Source: an uncultured Clostridia bacterium
GTDB taxonomy: Bacteria; Bacillota; Clostridia; TANB77; CAG-508
DNA: 36,673 nt
Direction of reading: 5' to 3'
NCBI GenBank assembly: GCA_944393395.1
Contig: CALYAB010000010.1
Span: 1 to 36,673, forward strand
Of the stretch, positions 24,369 through 33,658 are shown piece by piece. The notes below the pieces were generated by a model. That model was not told the origin of the DNA. It searched no databases and worked only from the letters and a program-made list of their open reading frames with translations. The number at the start of each line of letters is the position of its first letter. Within the stretch, counting starts at the first letter, position 1. The position numbers were made by a program, and so were the translations under genes.

Positions 24369-26561
24369 CTATTTTTTCCTTTTTACCTCATATACACTAT
24401 CAACTTTTCTTATTACTCTTTGAACCTTGTTTAATTCTTCTAAGTTTTCTACTTCAACAGTGATATCTATTATTGCTATTCTTTGCTTAGTTGTTTTTGT
24501 ATTTACTCCTAATATTTTCGCTTTTGTTGTTCCTAATTCTTTCAAAATGTCTACTAATAGTCCTGCTCTATCATTTGAAGATACTTCTATTTCTGCTTGG
24601 TATGTTGATTTTTCTTCCTCATACCATTCAACATCAATCATTCTATTTTCTTCTGATATTAAATCTTTTACATTATAGCAATCTTTTCTATGAACTGAAA
24701 CACCTCTTCCTCTTGTTATATATCCAACAATCTCATCACCTGGAAGTGGATTACAACATTTTGAAAGTTTTACTAAGCAATTATCAATTCCTTTTACAAT
24801 AACTCCTGAGCTTGATGGCTTTGGCTTCTTTTGTTTTGCCTTTTTTAATTCTTCTATTTTCTTCTCTATATCTTCTTCTTCATGTTCTTTTCTATATTCT
24901 TGAAGCATTCTAGCAATTACTTTTACAGATGAATTTGCCCCAAAGCCAACAGCAGCATACATTTCATCTAAATTTTTATATTTATATTTTTCAAGCATTG
25001 GATCTATATATTCTGATTTAAATAAATCTGAATGTGAAAATCCAATTCTTTTTAATTCTTTTTCTATTAACTCTTTTCCTTTTTCTATATTTTCTGCTTT
25101 TTGAGCTTTTTTAAACCAACTTTTTATTCTGTTTCTTGCTGTTGAACTTTTAACAAATTTAAGCCAATCTCTGCTTGGTCCTTTTGAATTATCAGATGTA
25201 ATAATTTCTACAATATCTCCACTATGTAGTGGTGTTATAATTGGCATCATCTTACTATTAATTTTACATCCTGTCATTCTATTTCCAATTTCAGCATGTA
25301 TTGTATATGCAAAATCTATAGGAGTTGCTCCTCTTGGTAATACTTTTATGGCTCCTTTAGGTGTAAAAACATATACTTCATCTTCAAATAATTCTGTTTT
25401 TAAAGTATTTAAGAATTCTTGAGGATCTTGCATTTCTTTTTGCCACTCCAAAGTTTCTCTAAGCCACGCTAATTTATCTTCTTCTACTTTTACTGATTGT
25501 TTTCTACCAAAATAGCTAGCTTCTTTGTATGCCCAATGTGCGGCAATACCAAATTCTGCTACTTTGTGCATTTCCCATGTTCTAATTTGTACTTCAAATG
25601 GTGTTCCTTTTTCTCCTAAAAGTGTTGTATGTATAGATTGATACATATTAGGCTTTGGAACAGCTATATAATCCTTGAATCTACCTGGCATTGGACTATA
25701 TAATTCATGGACTACTCCTAATGCGGCATAACAATCTTTTACTGAATTTACTAAAATTCTTAAAGCAAATAAATCATATATTTGATCTAATGTTTTATTA
25801 TCTCTTTTCATTTTTCTATATATACTATATAAATGTTTTGCTCTTCCTGTCACTTCTGCATCAATTCTTTGCTTTTTCAAAGCAACTCTAATATCTGCCA
25901 TTATTTTTTCAATAAATTTTATTCTTTCTTCCCTTTTCTTATTTATCCCTTCTACTAATTCATGATATTCTTCTGGCTCTAAATATTTGAATGATAAATC
26001 TTCAAGTTCCCATTTTAAAGAATATATACCTAGTCTATTTGCTAGTGGTGCATATAAATCTCTTGTTTCTTTAGCATTAGCAATTTGCCTATCTCTTCTT
26101 AAATATTTTAATGTTCTCATATTATGAAGTCTATCTGCAAGTTTGATTAATATAACTCTTATATCTTTTCCCATTGCTAGAAACATTTTTCTATAATCTT
26201 CTACTTGTTTTTCTTCAACAGATTCAAATTGTATACTACTAAGTTTTGTAACTCCTGACACCATATCTGCTATTTCATTTCCAAACATATTTCTCAAATC
26301 TTTATCAGTCATATCTGTATCTTCTACTACATCATGAAGAAGTGCTGCACATATTGTGCTATCATCTAGCCCTATATCAGCTAAAATATATGCAACATTA
26401 AGAGGGTGAATTATATATGGTTCACCTGAGCCTCTTTTTTGACCTTTATGTTTTTCATTTGCTACATTATATGCTTTCATTATTAATTTTGTATCAACTC
26501 TTCTTGAATGTTGTTTTCTTTTACTAATTATATCTTGAATAGTTATTTCTTTCTTTTCCAC
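24369..26561 (-). CDS. Bifunctional (p)ppGpp synthetase/hydrolase (long RSH)
   Basis: 730 residues, the standard long RelA/SpoT homolog of Firmicutes, often named relA. Domains: HD hydrolase (~25-200; His52, HD at 76-77, VVED catalytic Glu80-Asp81), synthetase (~235-350; GRAKHLYSIYRKM, DLFALRIL, RFKDYIAVPKPNMYQSIH, EVQIRT), TGS (~390-450), a helical region, zinc-finger-like Cys-Cys (KCCNPLPGD) and ACT (~655-730). Both active sites look intact, so it can make and degrade (p)ppGpp. The RFKD synthetase motif is the bifunctional-type charge. The start ATG lies in AGTGG-AAAAG context with a weak site. It is 61 bp downstream of recJ. A second, toxin-like RSH domain lies at 34447-35061. Confidence 0.97.
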   Translation of the reverse strand: MEKKEITIQDIISKRKQHSRRVDTKLIMKAYNVANEKHKGQKRGSGEPYIIHPLNVAYILADIGLDDSTICAALLHDVVEDTDMTDKDLRNMFGNEIADMVSGVTKLSSIQFESVEEKQVEDYRKMFLAMGKDIRVILIKLADRLHNMRTLKYLRRDRQIANAKETRDLYAPLANRLGIYSLKWELEDLSFKYLEPEEYHELVEGINKKREERIKFIEKIMADIRVALKKQRIDAEVTGRAKHLYSIYRKMKRDNKTLDQIYDLFALRILVNSVKDCYAALGVVHELYSPMPGRFKDYIAVPKPNMYQSIHTTLLGEKGTPFEVQIRTWEMHKVAEFGIAAHWAYKEASYFGRKQSVKVEEDKLAWLRETLEWQKEMQDPQEFLNTLKTELFEDEVYVFTPKGAIKVLPRGATPIDFAYTIHAEIGNRMTGCKINSKMMPIITPLHSGDIVEIITSDNSKGPSRDWLKFVKSSTARNRIKSWFKKAQKAENIEKGKELIEKELKRIGFSHSDLFKSEYIDPMLEKYKYKNLDEMYAAVGFGANSSVKVIARMLQEYRKEHEEEDIEKKIEELKKAKQKKPKPSSSGVIVKGIDNCLVKLSKCCNPLPGDEIVGYITRGRGVSVHRKDCYNVKDLISEENRMIDVEWYEEEKSTYQAEIEVSSNDRAGLLVDILKELGTTKAKILGVNTKTTKQRIAIIDITVEVENLEELNKVQRVIRKVDSVYEVKRKK

Positions 26562-26622
26562 TTAATTCACACCCCTTGCTTTTTTTCTATATTTGACAAT
26601 TTATATAACTCGCTGTTGATTT

Positions 26623-28314
26623 TTAGATTGATCTCATTATATCTTTCATATTTATTTGTAATGTATCCACTCCATTAAAAGTATTGATTTCTAATACACC
26701 TACTACATCCACTTTATCACCAATTCTATATTCTTCGGCAAATTTTCCCATATTAAATCCAATAGCATTTACTACAGTATTTCCTTCTTTTAATGTCAAT
26801 TTCAAATGCTTTCCTTCAGTTAGTGCTCTTATAGAATCAATTTTTAAATTTTTAAAAGCAAATACAGGCATTTTGTTTCCTTCTCCAAATGGTTCCAATT
26901 CCTTTAAACTATCTACCATTTCTTTGTTAATAGTACTAAAATCAATCTTAGCATCTATATTAATTATTGGAACAATTTCATCTATTTTAGAATTTCTTGC
27001 TACTTCTTCAAACTCTTTTTTAAAATCCTCAAATTTTTCTTTTTTTATTGTAATTCCTATTGCCATACTATGGCCACCAAATTTTTCAATAGTATCTGTA
27101 CACTTATTTAAAGCCTCATGTAAATCAAAACCAGGTATACTTCTTCCTGAGCCTGTCCCTATTCCATCTTCTTCAAAGCTTAATAAAATACTTGGTTTAA
27201 AATACATCTCTGTTATTTTTGACGAAACAATACCTATAACTCCATGATGCCAATTATGTCCTCCTACTATTATTGTTGCATTTTTATCCAAGTTATCCTC
27301 TTCTATTTCTTTAACTGCACTATCAAATATCTTTTTTTCTGTATCTTGTCTTAATCTGTTATATTCATTTAATTTAGCTGTTAAAGATGAAACTTCACTT
27401 AAATTTTCAGACAAAAATAACTTTAAAGCATCTTCTGCTTTCCCCATTCTTCCACAAGCATTAATTCTTGGTGCAATTCCAAATGATATACTATTTGAAT
27501 CTATTTTTTTATATCCTGATGCATTTATTATTGACCTTAGCCCTATATTTTTTGTTTGTCTAATTAATAATAATCCCAATTTTGCAATTACTCTATTTTC
27601 ATCAACTAGTGGAACAATATCAGATATGGTTCCTATACAAACAATATCTAAATATTTTAAATACTCCTCTTCTTTTAATCCAAGTTTTATTCCAAGTGCT
27701 TGTATAAGTTTAAAAACAACTCCTACTCCTGCTAATTCTCTAAACGGATATGTACTATCTTTTCTTTTATTATCAATAACAGCTAATGCCTTTGGTAATT
27801 CACTTCCTGGCTCATGATGATCTGTTACAATTGTTTCAATACCTAATTCATTTGCATAATTAATTTCATCTATAGCAGATATACCACAATCAACTGTTAT
27901 CATTAGGTCACAACCATTTTTATGAATTTTTTCAATTGCATTTCTATTTAACCCATATCCCTCATTTAATCTATTAGGAATATATTGTGATACTTCCAAA
28001 CCTCTATCTTTTAAAAAACTTTTTAAAACCGTTATACTTGTTATTCCATCTACATCATAATCACCATATATGGTTACTCTCTCTTTTTTATCTATTGCCT
28101 CTATTATTCTTTTTATTGCAATTTCCATATCTGTTATTAAAAAAGGATTATGAAAATCATTTCTAGTAGGTTTTAAAAATAACCTTATATCTTCTTCGTT
28201 TACTATATTCCTATTTACAAGTATTGTTGATAATAGTTTATTTAAATTATATTTTTGAGATAATTTTTCTACTTTTTCTTCATCGACTTCATATATTTGC
28301 CATTTTTTATTCAT
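26623..28314 (-). CDS. recJ: Single-stranded-DNA-specific exonuclease RecJ
   Basis: 563 residues, the short bacterial form. DHH phosphoesterase motifs: YGDYDVDGITS (Asp85, Asp87), TVDCGIS (Asp142), TDHHEPG (165-167). The DHHA1 GG-motif follows (GGHSMAIGITI), and a C-terminal OB-fold segment (IGDKVDVVGVLEINTFNG) ends it. It degrades ssDNA 5' to 3' in recombination and repair. The ATG follows TAGGAG. It heads the recJ-rsh-MBL gene string. Confidence 0.96.
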   Translation of the reverse strand: MNKKWQIYEVDEEKVEKLSQKYNLNKLLSTILVNRNIVNEEDIRLFLKPTRNDFHNPFLITDMEIAIKRIIEAIDKKERVTIYGDYDVDGITSITVLKSFLKDRGLEVSQYIPNRLNEGYGLNRNAIEKIHKNGCDLMITVDCGISAIDEINYANELGIETIVTDHHEPGSELPKALAVIDNKRKDSTYPFRELAGVGVVFKLIQALGIKLGLKEEEYLKYLDIVCIGTISDIVPLVDENRVIAKLGLLLIRQTKNIGLRSIINASGYKKIDSNSISFGIAPRINACGRMGKAEDALKLFLSENLSEVSSLTAKLNEYNRLRQDTEKKIFDSAVKEIEEDNLDKNATIIVGGHNWHHGVIGIVSSKITEMYFKPSILLSFEEDGIGTGSGRSIPGFDLHEALNKCTDTIEKFGGHSMAIGITIKKEKFEDFKKEFEEVARNSKIDEIVPIINIDAKIDFSTINKEMVDSLKELEPFGEGNKMPVFAFKNLKIDSIRALTEGKHLKLTLKEGNTVVNAIGFNMGKFAEEYRIGDKVDVVGVLEINTFNGVDTLQINMKDIMRSI

Positions 28315-28409
28315 ATTTTTCTCCTATTTTTTATTTTTTTATATTGTATAACATTTTTTACTTTTTTAAAAGGGGTTATATTTAAATTATTAAAAAACCC
28401 TTATCTAGT

Positions 28410-28439
28410 AACAAAAACCCCACGCAACGCCAACGTGGG
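28410..28439 (-). terminator. Terminator of the 90-aa gene
   Basis: Minus strand: CCCACG, 9-nt loop, CGTGGG, then GTTTTTGTT. Good GC stem with T-run, 20 bp after the small gene stop. Confidence 0.8.
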
Positions 28440-28458
28440 ATAAAAAATTTTTTTGTTT

Positions 28459-28731
28459 TTATTTTATCCAAAGAGCTAAAAATCTATTACCGATTTTAAC
28501 ATGTATCTCATTGCCAATTAATTGTCCAGCAACAAGATTCATTCTGATAAATCTCAGATCTTCATCTTCAATCATATATAGTGGAATCTCCATCCTGTCA
28601 TCAATAGGATTATATCTAGAAAGTTCTAAATATTTTCCTATTATTTGTGATATTTCTGAACTATCACTTTTTATTATTTCTATAATTTCTTTCTTATATT
28701 CTTTTCTATGTTCATCGTATTTAAGTCTCAT
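28459..28731 (-). CDS. Small hypothetical protein (90 aa)
   Basis: Not recognised. The ATG at 28731 has AGAAGGAGAAG upstream, with a good promoter before it and a good terminator after it, so it is a self-contained unit. The N-terminal half is charged and helical (MRLKYDEHRKEYKKEIIEII), and the C-terminal half is mixed (LVAGQLIGNEIHVKIGNRFLALWIK). No Cys and no membrane helix. Confidence 0.75.
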   Translation of the reverse strand: MRLKYDEHRKEYKKEIIEIIKSDSSEISQIIGKYLELSRYNPIDDRMEIPLYMIEDEDLRFIRMNLVAGQLIGNEIHVKIGNRFLALWIK

Positions 28732-28799
28732 CTGTCTTCTCCTTCTGTTGCCTGTTTCATTGTTGCTTTGGTATTTGGCGTTGTTTATAATAAATACCT

Positions 28800-28828
28800 A
28801 TATTATATTTTAACATAAAATCTATCAA
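28800..28828 (-). promoter_or_regulatory. Promoter of the 90-aa gene
   Basis: Minus strand: -35 TTGATA (28828-28823), 17-bp spacer, -10 TAATAT (28805-28800). The leader of about 65 nt contains GGTATTT...AAATACC, able to form a hairpin. Confidence 0.7.
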
Positions 28829-28840
28829 AATTAAATAATT

Positions 28841-31800
28841 TTATTGTGATTTTTTAATCTTTTTAGTAATAGCAAATGTTATCATTAATATTATTGCCAA
28901 TGCTATACATATTTTTAATATTATATTATCCATTCCTGCTTTTGGTAGCTCTTCAAGTCCATTATTAGTTTCATTTTCTATATTTTCAATAAATTCATCC
29001 TCATAACTTCCTTGTATACTTTCTATATTTTTATTACTCTCTAAAATTTCTGCCGTATTATTATTTAAATAGTCATCTGTCTCTACTTTTGGCTTATTAT
29101 TTAAACTTTCTTCTTCCATTTCTTTCTTTCCCAAATCTGGCAGTATTATTTCTCCCTCTTCTTTATCTTCTTCATTTGATTCTGTAACTGGAGACTTATT
29201 GTTCTCCTCATCTTCTTCTGTTGGTGGTATTTTTTCTTTGTCTTCTTCATCTGAATCTGGTGGTACAATTTCTCCTTCCTCTTTTTCTTCCTCGTCTGGT
29301 TCTGCTGGTGGTATAGTTTCTTCGCCTTCTCCTTCGGTTGGAAGATTTGGTTTGTCTTCTTCATCGTCTGGCTGTGGAGGTGTTACTTCTCCTTCTTCTT
29401 TGTCTTCTTCATCTGGTTCTGTAGGTGGTGTGATTTCTTCACCCTCTCCTTCTGTTGGTGGATTTGGTTTGTCTTCTTCATCGTCTGGCTGTGGAGGTGT
29501 TACTTCTCCTTCTTCTTTATCTTCTTCATCTGGTTCTGTAGGTGGTGTGATTTCTTCATCCTCTCCTTCTGTTGGTGGAACTGGTTTTTCTTCTTCTCCT
29601 TCGTCTGGAATCTCTGGAACTTCTATTTCTCCAACTATTATTATCTCTATTGTTTTAGTTGCTACATTCTTATCTGAATCTGTCACTTCATAAGTCACAA
29701 AATATGTTCCTACTTCATTATTTTTCAAATTAGTTTTTATAACAGTACTATTTTTGTCAATTGCAATTATTCCATCTTCATTGTCTATCGCATGAATTAA
29801 TGTATATAAATCTATTTGTGTTCCTTTATCATATTCTAAGCTTTGTGCAATAACGGTAATTTTAGGAATTCCTCCTCGTTTAATGCTATTGATTAACTCT
29901 ATGTATGGTGTTTTGTCCTCTTCTCTTAATTGTTCATAAGCATTAATAATTATTGTTTTCTCTTCATAATTAATTCTTTTATTCTGCAATTCCTCCTCTG
30001 TCACTTTTTGTTTATATGCTTCTATAATGCTAACCAGGTGTACTTTTAATTGTGCATATGCTATATCTTCTGCATTTTCCTTACTCATATCTTCTCTTAT
30101 AATTCCATTTTCAATAACCCTATATCTTGTTACTGTTCCAATTGCTTTATACTCTGGGATAATTGCATTTGTTAATGTATTATATACAACAATTTTATTT
30201 TCAAACTTATTCGGATAACAAATTTCTATAGTATATCCCGGTTCTAATGTAATTTCATGTGTTCCTTTATTGAAATCAAAATATCCGCCTGTTGCTATAT
30301 CTTCTGTTACAACATCTCCCTTTGCATCCAAAATCTTTATATATTCATTACCACTCATTGCAGATTGATTTGGATAGCGAATTTCTGCTTTTTTATAATT
30401 TTCTTTAAATGTTAATTGATACGCGATTGTATCATAATTATATCCCAATACGCGAAACATTAAATAATTATCATAATTTACATCTTCTAATTTTTCGTAC
30501 ATATATGTGTATGTATTTTCCATATCTTCTTTTATTTGCACATAAGTATATTGATATGAATATCCATTAATCACTGGCATTTGTAAAAAATAAGTTCCTA
30601 CTGGAAGTTGTCTTTCTATTTGGCTATCTTCAATTTTAATTGTACTTATAATCTCTTTTCCATCTTTTATTTGAATAATTTTACCATGTATTTGTACAAT
30701 ATCATCAATATCAATTTGTAATGTCATATTTCCGTCTGATGCATATTTTTGTAATATTTCATTTGATACTACTGCATATTTTCTGTCAATTCTTTCTCCA
30801 TCTATAATAGCTTGTAAGGTATCGTCATTTACCATATCTTTTAAAATATTCATTAGTGGATAATTGTTCTCATACACCTTTGCTTTTACTTGGTCAGAAA
30901 GCCTTAATCCCCAAGCTTCCATATATGGTAAAATATTAACTTGATAAATTTCTGCAATCCCCTCTACATAAGCATCTTGGTTTGTCATCCTTCTTCCTAA
31001 ATATAGTTGCTCACGATACCATGAAAATAGTTTTCCATAGGTCGTACCTTTTTCAAAACTATTTAATAAATTGATAATTACATATAGTCTTGTTGGCTCA
31101 TCTACTTCCAAAAAAGTTTTGCCTTCTAATCTTTGAGCATTTCTACTCTCTTCAATTGTTGAAAGTTCTCCTAGCCAATTTCCTGAATGAAAATAAATAC
31201 TTTTATCAATTTGAATATAATGTCCGATAATATTATTAGAAACTTCTCCTAATAACATTTCTCCTTTTCCTAAACTCCCTTGATATCCATGTGCTAATTC
31301 ATGTAATCCTCCCCAGTTCATTTCAAAGAATGATGCCATGCTTGAATTGTTCACGCCCACGTGGTCTCCTGCATAATATGCTGCTCCTACACCATGAGCA
31401 TTTGCTTTAACAACATATTTTGTTCTAACATTTTGATCTGTAATTTTTTCAGGATTAAAGTCTAACCCTACATATTCATCCATTTTTTCTACTACTTTTT
31501 GATAATATTCTAAAAATTTATCTAAAGATGTAAAACCATTTCTATAGTAATTTGTCATATAACTCATATCTAAAAAAGGTACTACCAATAACATGGTTTC
31601 ACTTTCTATAACTCCATAGCGATTTCCACTATTTATCCAATCCTTTCTAAAGGCTTGCTCATCGTCTAAATAATGATAATAATTTAAAGGTTCTATGGTT
31701 TCATCATATTGCAATTCAATCACATAACTTTTATTAATTGCAGTATTTTCTTTAGATAGTACCTTTGTTCTTAACAATGGTACACTTTCATATCCAACAT

Positions 31801-32458
31801 TTCCAACTTTATTTTCTAAAGTTACCCATTCTCCTGTTATTGGTATAGTTGTTGAACTTTCTGTATATTGGTCATTATTAAAAAAGTTAATATCTAGTGC
31901 TGTTTCTGCTGATATAATACGTGCTTTGATACTTTGATTGTTTGACAAATATACCCCTAATATTTGTCTATCTCCATAATTGCATCTTGAAAACTCTGCT
32001 AAATCCATGTTCCAAACAGATGGTGTAGTATATAATGTTCTTTCAACTGTTATTTTTTTATCAACATCTTCTGTTACGATTACTGGAACCACTAATGTTG
32101 TAGTATTTTTATGAGAATCTGTTACTGTATATGTAATTTCATAATTTCCTACCTCATTTGTTTTTACTTCTTCTGTATATGTAATATTCGGTGTTAAATC
32201 TCCATCTTCAAAGTCTTTTGCAAAAATTCTGAATCTACTGTCTAATACATTAAATTCATCAATAATTCCTTTTTGTAAGGTTATCTTTGTTGTACCATAA
32301 AACATCGGTGCATTTTTTGTACTCCAATAACTTTCTGAATTTTTCTTTTCCTCTTTTGTTTGATTGTTTGTTACGGCAAAAGATATATTACTAAATACAT
32401 TTATTACTATATTTAAAATCAGAGTTATTATAATTAGAATCGAAATCTTTCTATTCAT
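28841..32458 (-). CDS. Secreted, wall-anchored M60-like (mucinase-type) peptidase
   Basis: 1205 residues. Signal peptide 1-28. A DUF5011-type Ig-like domain lies at ~55-130. The M60/enhancin metallopeptidase domain (~150-590) has HELAH at 386-390 and Glu405 as third zinc ligand (HExxH plus 14 residues, MLLGEV). A beta-rich region and a second DUF5011-like domain (~905-985 region ending IEIIIVGE) follow, then an acidic Pro/Glu stalk with three 39-residue repeats (964-1080). The anchor is LPKAG (1171-1175), a membrane helix and KKIKKSQ. Characterised M60 enzymes cut O-glycosylated mucin-like proteins, so this likely acts on host mucin at the cell surface. The LPKAG motif has Ala instead of Thr, so a non-classical sortase is expected. 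The ATG follows GGGGGG; promoter at 32498-32526. Confidence 0.93.
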   Translation of the reverse strand: MNRKISILIIITLILNIVINVFSNISFAVTNNQTKEEKKNSESYWSTKNAPMFYGTTKITLQKGIIDEFNVLDSRFRIFAKDFEDGDLTPNITYTEEVKTNEVGNYEITYTVTDSHKNTTTLVVPVIVTEDVDKKITVERTLYTTPSVWNMDLAEFSRCNYGDRQILGVYLSNNQSIKARIISAETALDINFFNNDQYTESSTTIPITGEWVTLENKVGNVGYESVPLLRTKVLSKENTAINKSYVIELQYDETIEPLNYYHYLDDEQAFRKDWINSGNRYGVIESETMLLVVPFLDMSYMTNYYRNGFTSLDKFLEYYQKVVEKMDEYVGLDFNPEKITDQNVRTKYVVKANAHGVGAAYYAGDHVGVNNSSMASFFEMNWGGLHELAHGYQGSLGKGEMLLGEVSNNIIGHYIQIDKSIYFHSGNWLGELSTIEESRNAQRLEGKTFLEVDEPTRLYVIINLLNSFEKGTTYGKLFSWYREQLYLGRRMTNQDAYVEGIAEIYQVNILPYMEAWGLRLSDQVKAKVYENNYPLMNILKDMVNDDTLQAIIDGERIDRKYAVVSNEILQKYASDGNMTLQIDIDDIVQIHGKIIQIKDGKEIISTIKIEDSQIERQLPVGTYFLQMPVINGYSYQYTYVQIKEDMENTYTYMYEKLEDVNYDNYLMFRVLGYNYDTIAYQLTFKENYKKAEIRYPNQSAMSGNEYIKILDAKGDVVTEDIATGGYFDFNKGTHEITLEPGYTIEICYPNKFENKIVVYNTLTNAIIPEYKAIGTVTRYRVIENGIIREDMSKENAEDIAYAQLKVHLVSIIEAYKQKVTEEELQNKRINYEEKTIIINAYEQLREEDKTPYIELINSIKRGGIPKITVIAQSLEYDKGTQIDLYTLIHAIDNEDGIIAIDKNSTVIKTNLKNNEVGTYFVTYEVTDSDKNVATKTIEIIIVGEIEVPEIPDEGEEEKPVPPTEGEDEEITPPTEPDEEDKEEGEVTPPQPDDEEDKPNPPTEGEGEEITPPTEPDEEDKEEGEVTPPQPDDEEDKPNLPTEGEGEETIPPAEPDEEEKEEGEIVPPDSDEEDKEKIPPTEEDEENNKSPVTESNEEDKEEGEIILPDLGKKEMEEESLNNKPKVETDDYLNNNTAEILESNKNIESIQGSYEDEFIENIENETNNGLEELPKAGMDNIILKICIALAIILMITFAITKKIKKSQ
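29219..29569 (-). repeat. Three 117-bp tandem repeats in the stalk of the M60 peptidase
   Basis: Three 39-codon units. The first two are nearly identical in DNA and the third is diverged; a decayed fourth follows. Each unit encodes the pattern EGxxEE, PPTEPDEE, KEEGE, PP, DEEDK. Repeat number may vary between strains by slippage or recombination. Confidence 0.85.
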
Positions 32459-32497
32459 ATTATTAACCCCCCATTCTTTTGTTTACATAACAATATC

Positions 32498-32526
32498 ATT
32501 GTAGCATGGTTTTTTCCCTCTTTCAA
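32498..32526 (-). promoter_or_regulatory. Promoter of the M60 peptidase gene
   Basis: Minus strand: -35 TTGAAA (32526-32521), 17-bp spacer, -10 TACAAT (32503-32498). Start expected about 33 nt before the ATG. Confidence 0.7.
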
Positions 32527-32682
32527 CTAACAAATGTTGGAAGTAACTTTTGCTATTGTAACAAATACCTATGCCACAAATTTTTATAGCAAGATAGAGT
32601 TTTAATAAAATACTATGCATGTTCAACAATTTATGATATAAATATGATTATAATAAAATTATAGGTGAAGAGGAAAATTATA

Positions 32683-33545
32683 ATGATAAGTAAAAAGAAA
32701 TTTAAATTAAAACTTATAAGTGGAAAGTATATGTTAAAAAAGCCAGTAGTAAAATCAATAGAGGAAACATTGAACAAAGTAATTAATGAAAAATGTTCTA
32801 TGGCTAGATTTGGAGATGGCGAAGTTTTATAGCTGTAAAATCAGGAGGAGTAGGTTTTCAACATTACAATGATGAATTATCTAATAGATTACGAAAAATA
32901 CTTAGATGTAAACAAAACAATTTATTAATCTGTATACATGATGCTTATTCAAAAATAAATCCTGATAGGACAGATGGTGAAAAGGAATATTGGAAAAAAC
33001 ATTTACGAAAATATGGTTTAAAATTAAATGCTTTATTAGATGAATCTAAAGTCTACTATAATGCAACATGTACTAGAATTTATAGTGTGTTTAAGGATAA
33101 GTCAAAGTCAAAAGAACTATTTAATCTATTCAAGAAAATTTGGGAAAATAGAGATGTAGTAATTATAGAAGGAGAAAAAAGTAGAATTGGCGTAAATAAT
33201 GATTTGTTGAATAATGCAAATTCAATAAAAAGAATATTGGTACCGGCAGAAGAAGCATATAACAAATATGATAAAATATATAAAGAAGCAATAAAAATGG
33301 ATAAAAAAAATTTGATTTTAATAGCTGCTGGTCCAACTGCTACAGTTTTAGCATATGATTTGAGTAAATTAGGATATCAAGCTGTTGATATAGGTCATAT
33401 TGATATAGAATATGAGTGGTTTAAACTAGGTACTAATGATAGAGTACCGATTAAGGGAAAATATGTTAATGAAGCAAATTATAGGAATCCAGAAGATATA
33501 AATAATAGTAAATATGCTAATGAAATTATATCTATTATAAAATAA
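32683..33545 (+). pseudogene. GT-D (DUF1792-type) glycosyltransferase gene broken by one-base deletion
   Basis: The ATG at 32683 follows GGTGAAGAGG and reads MISKKKFKLK... to ARFGDGEVL, then meets TAG at 32830. From 32829 the +1-shifted frame continues without a break to TAA at 33545. Restoring a single base near 32828 (TTTTATAGC for TTTTAATAGC) joins them into one ~287-residue protein. The joined protein has the GT-D signatures: ARFGDGE near the start, then NDELSNRLRKIL, VIIEGEKSR, LIAAGPTATVLAYDL and DIGHIDIEYEWF. GT-D enzymes transfer sugars in surface glycan or glycoprotein synthesis. No other glycan gene is near. It is either a pseudogene or a sequencing error. Confidence 0.85.
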
Positions 33546-33610
33546 GAATAATAATTATGGCTGAAAACTTAATGTCCTTATGCATTAAATTATTTTTCAA
33601 TAAAATTATA

Positions 33611-33639
33611 TTGACATTTACAAACATTCGTTTTATAAT
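33611..33639 (+). promoter_or_regulatory. Consensus promoter of the RNase H-like gene
   Basis: -35 TTGACA (33611-33616), 17-bp spacer, -10 TATAAT (33634-33639): a perfect consensus. Start expected near 33646, only 13 nt before the ATG, which excludes the longer reading frame. Confidence 0.85.
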
Positions 33640-33658
33640 ATATCTGGAGTTGATGTTT

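Noticed and set aside
29219..29569. Regular repeats considered as a CRISPR array
   Set aside because: Units are 117 bp, directly adjacent, in frame and encode a protein stalk; there are no spacers and no cas genes.
29199..29693. Plus-strand Ser/Gly-rich open frame of 164 codons
   Set aside because: It is the antisense image of the Pro/Glu repeat stalk of the M60 peptidase; no ribosome binding site or independent coding features.
33557..33658. Longer N-terminus for the RNase H-like protein
   Set aside because: The consensus promoter at 33611-33639 would start transcription downstream of that ATG, and the extra residues do not belong to the fold.
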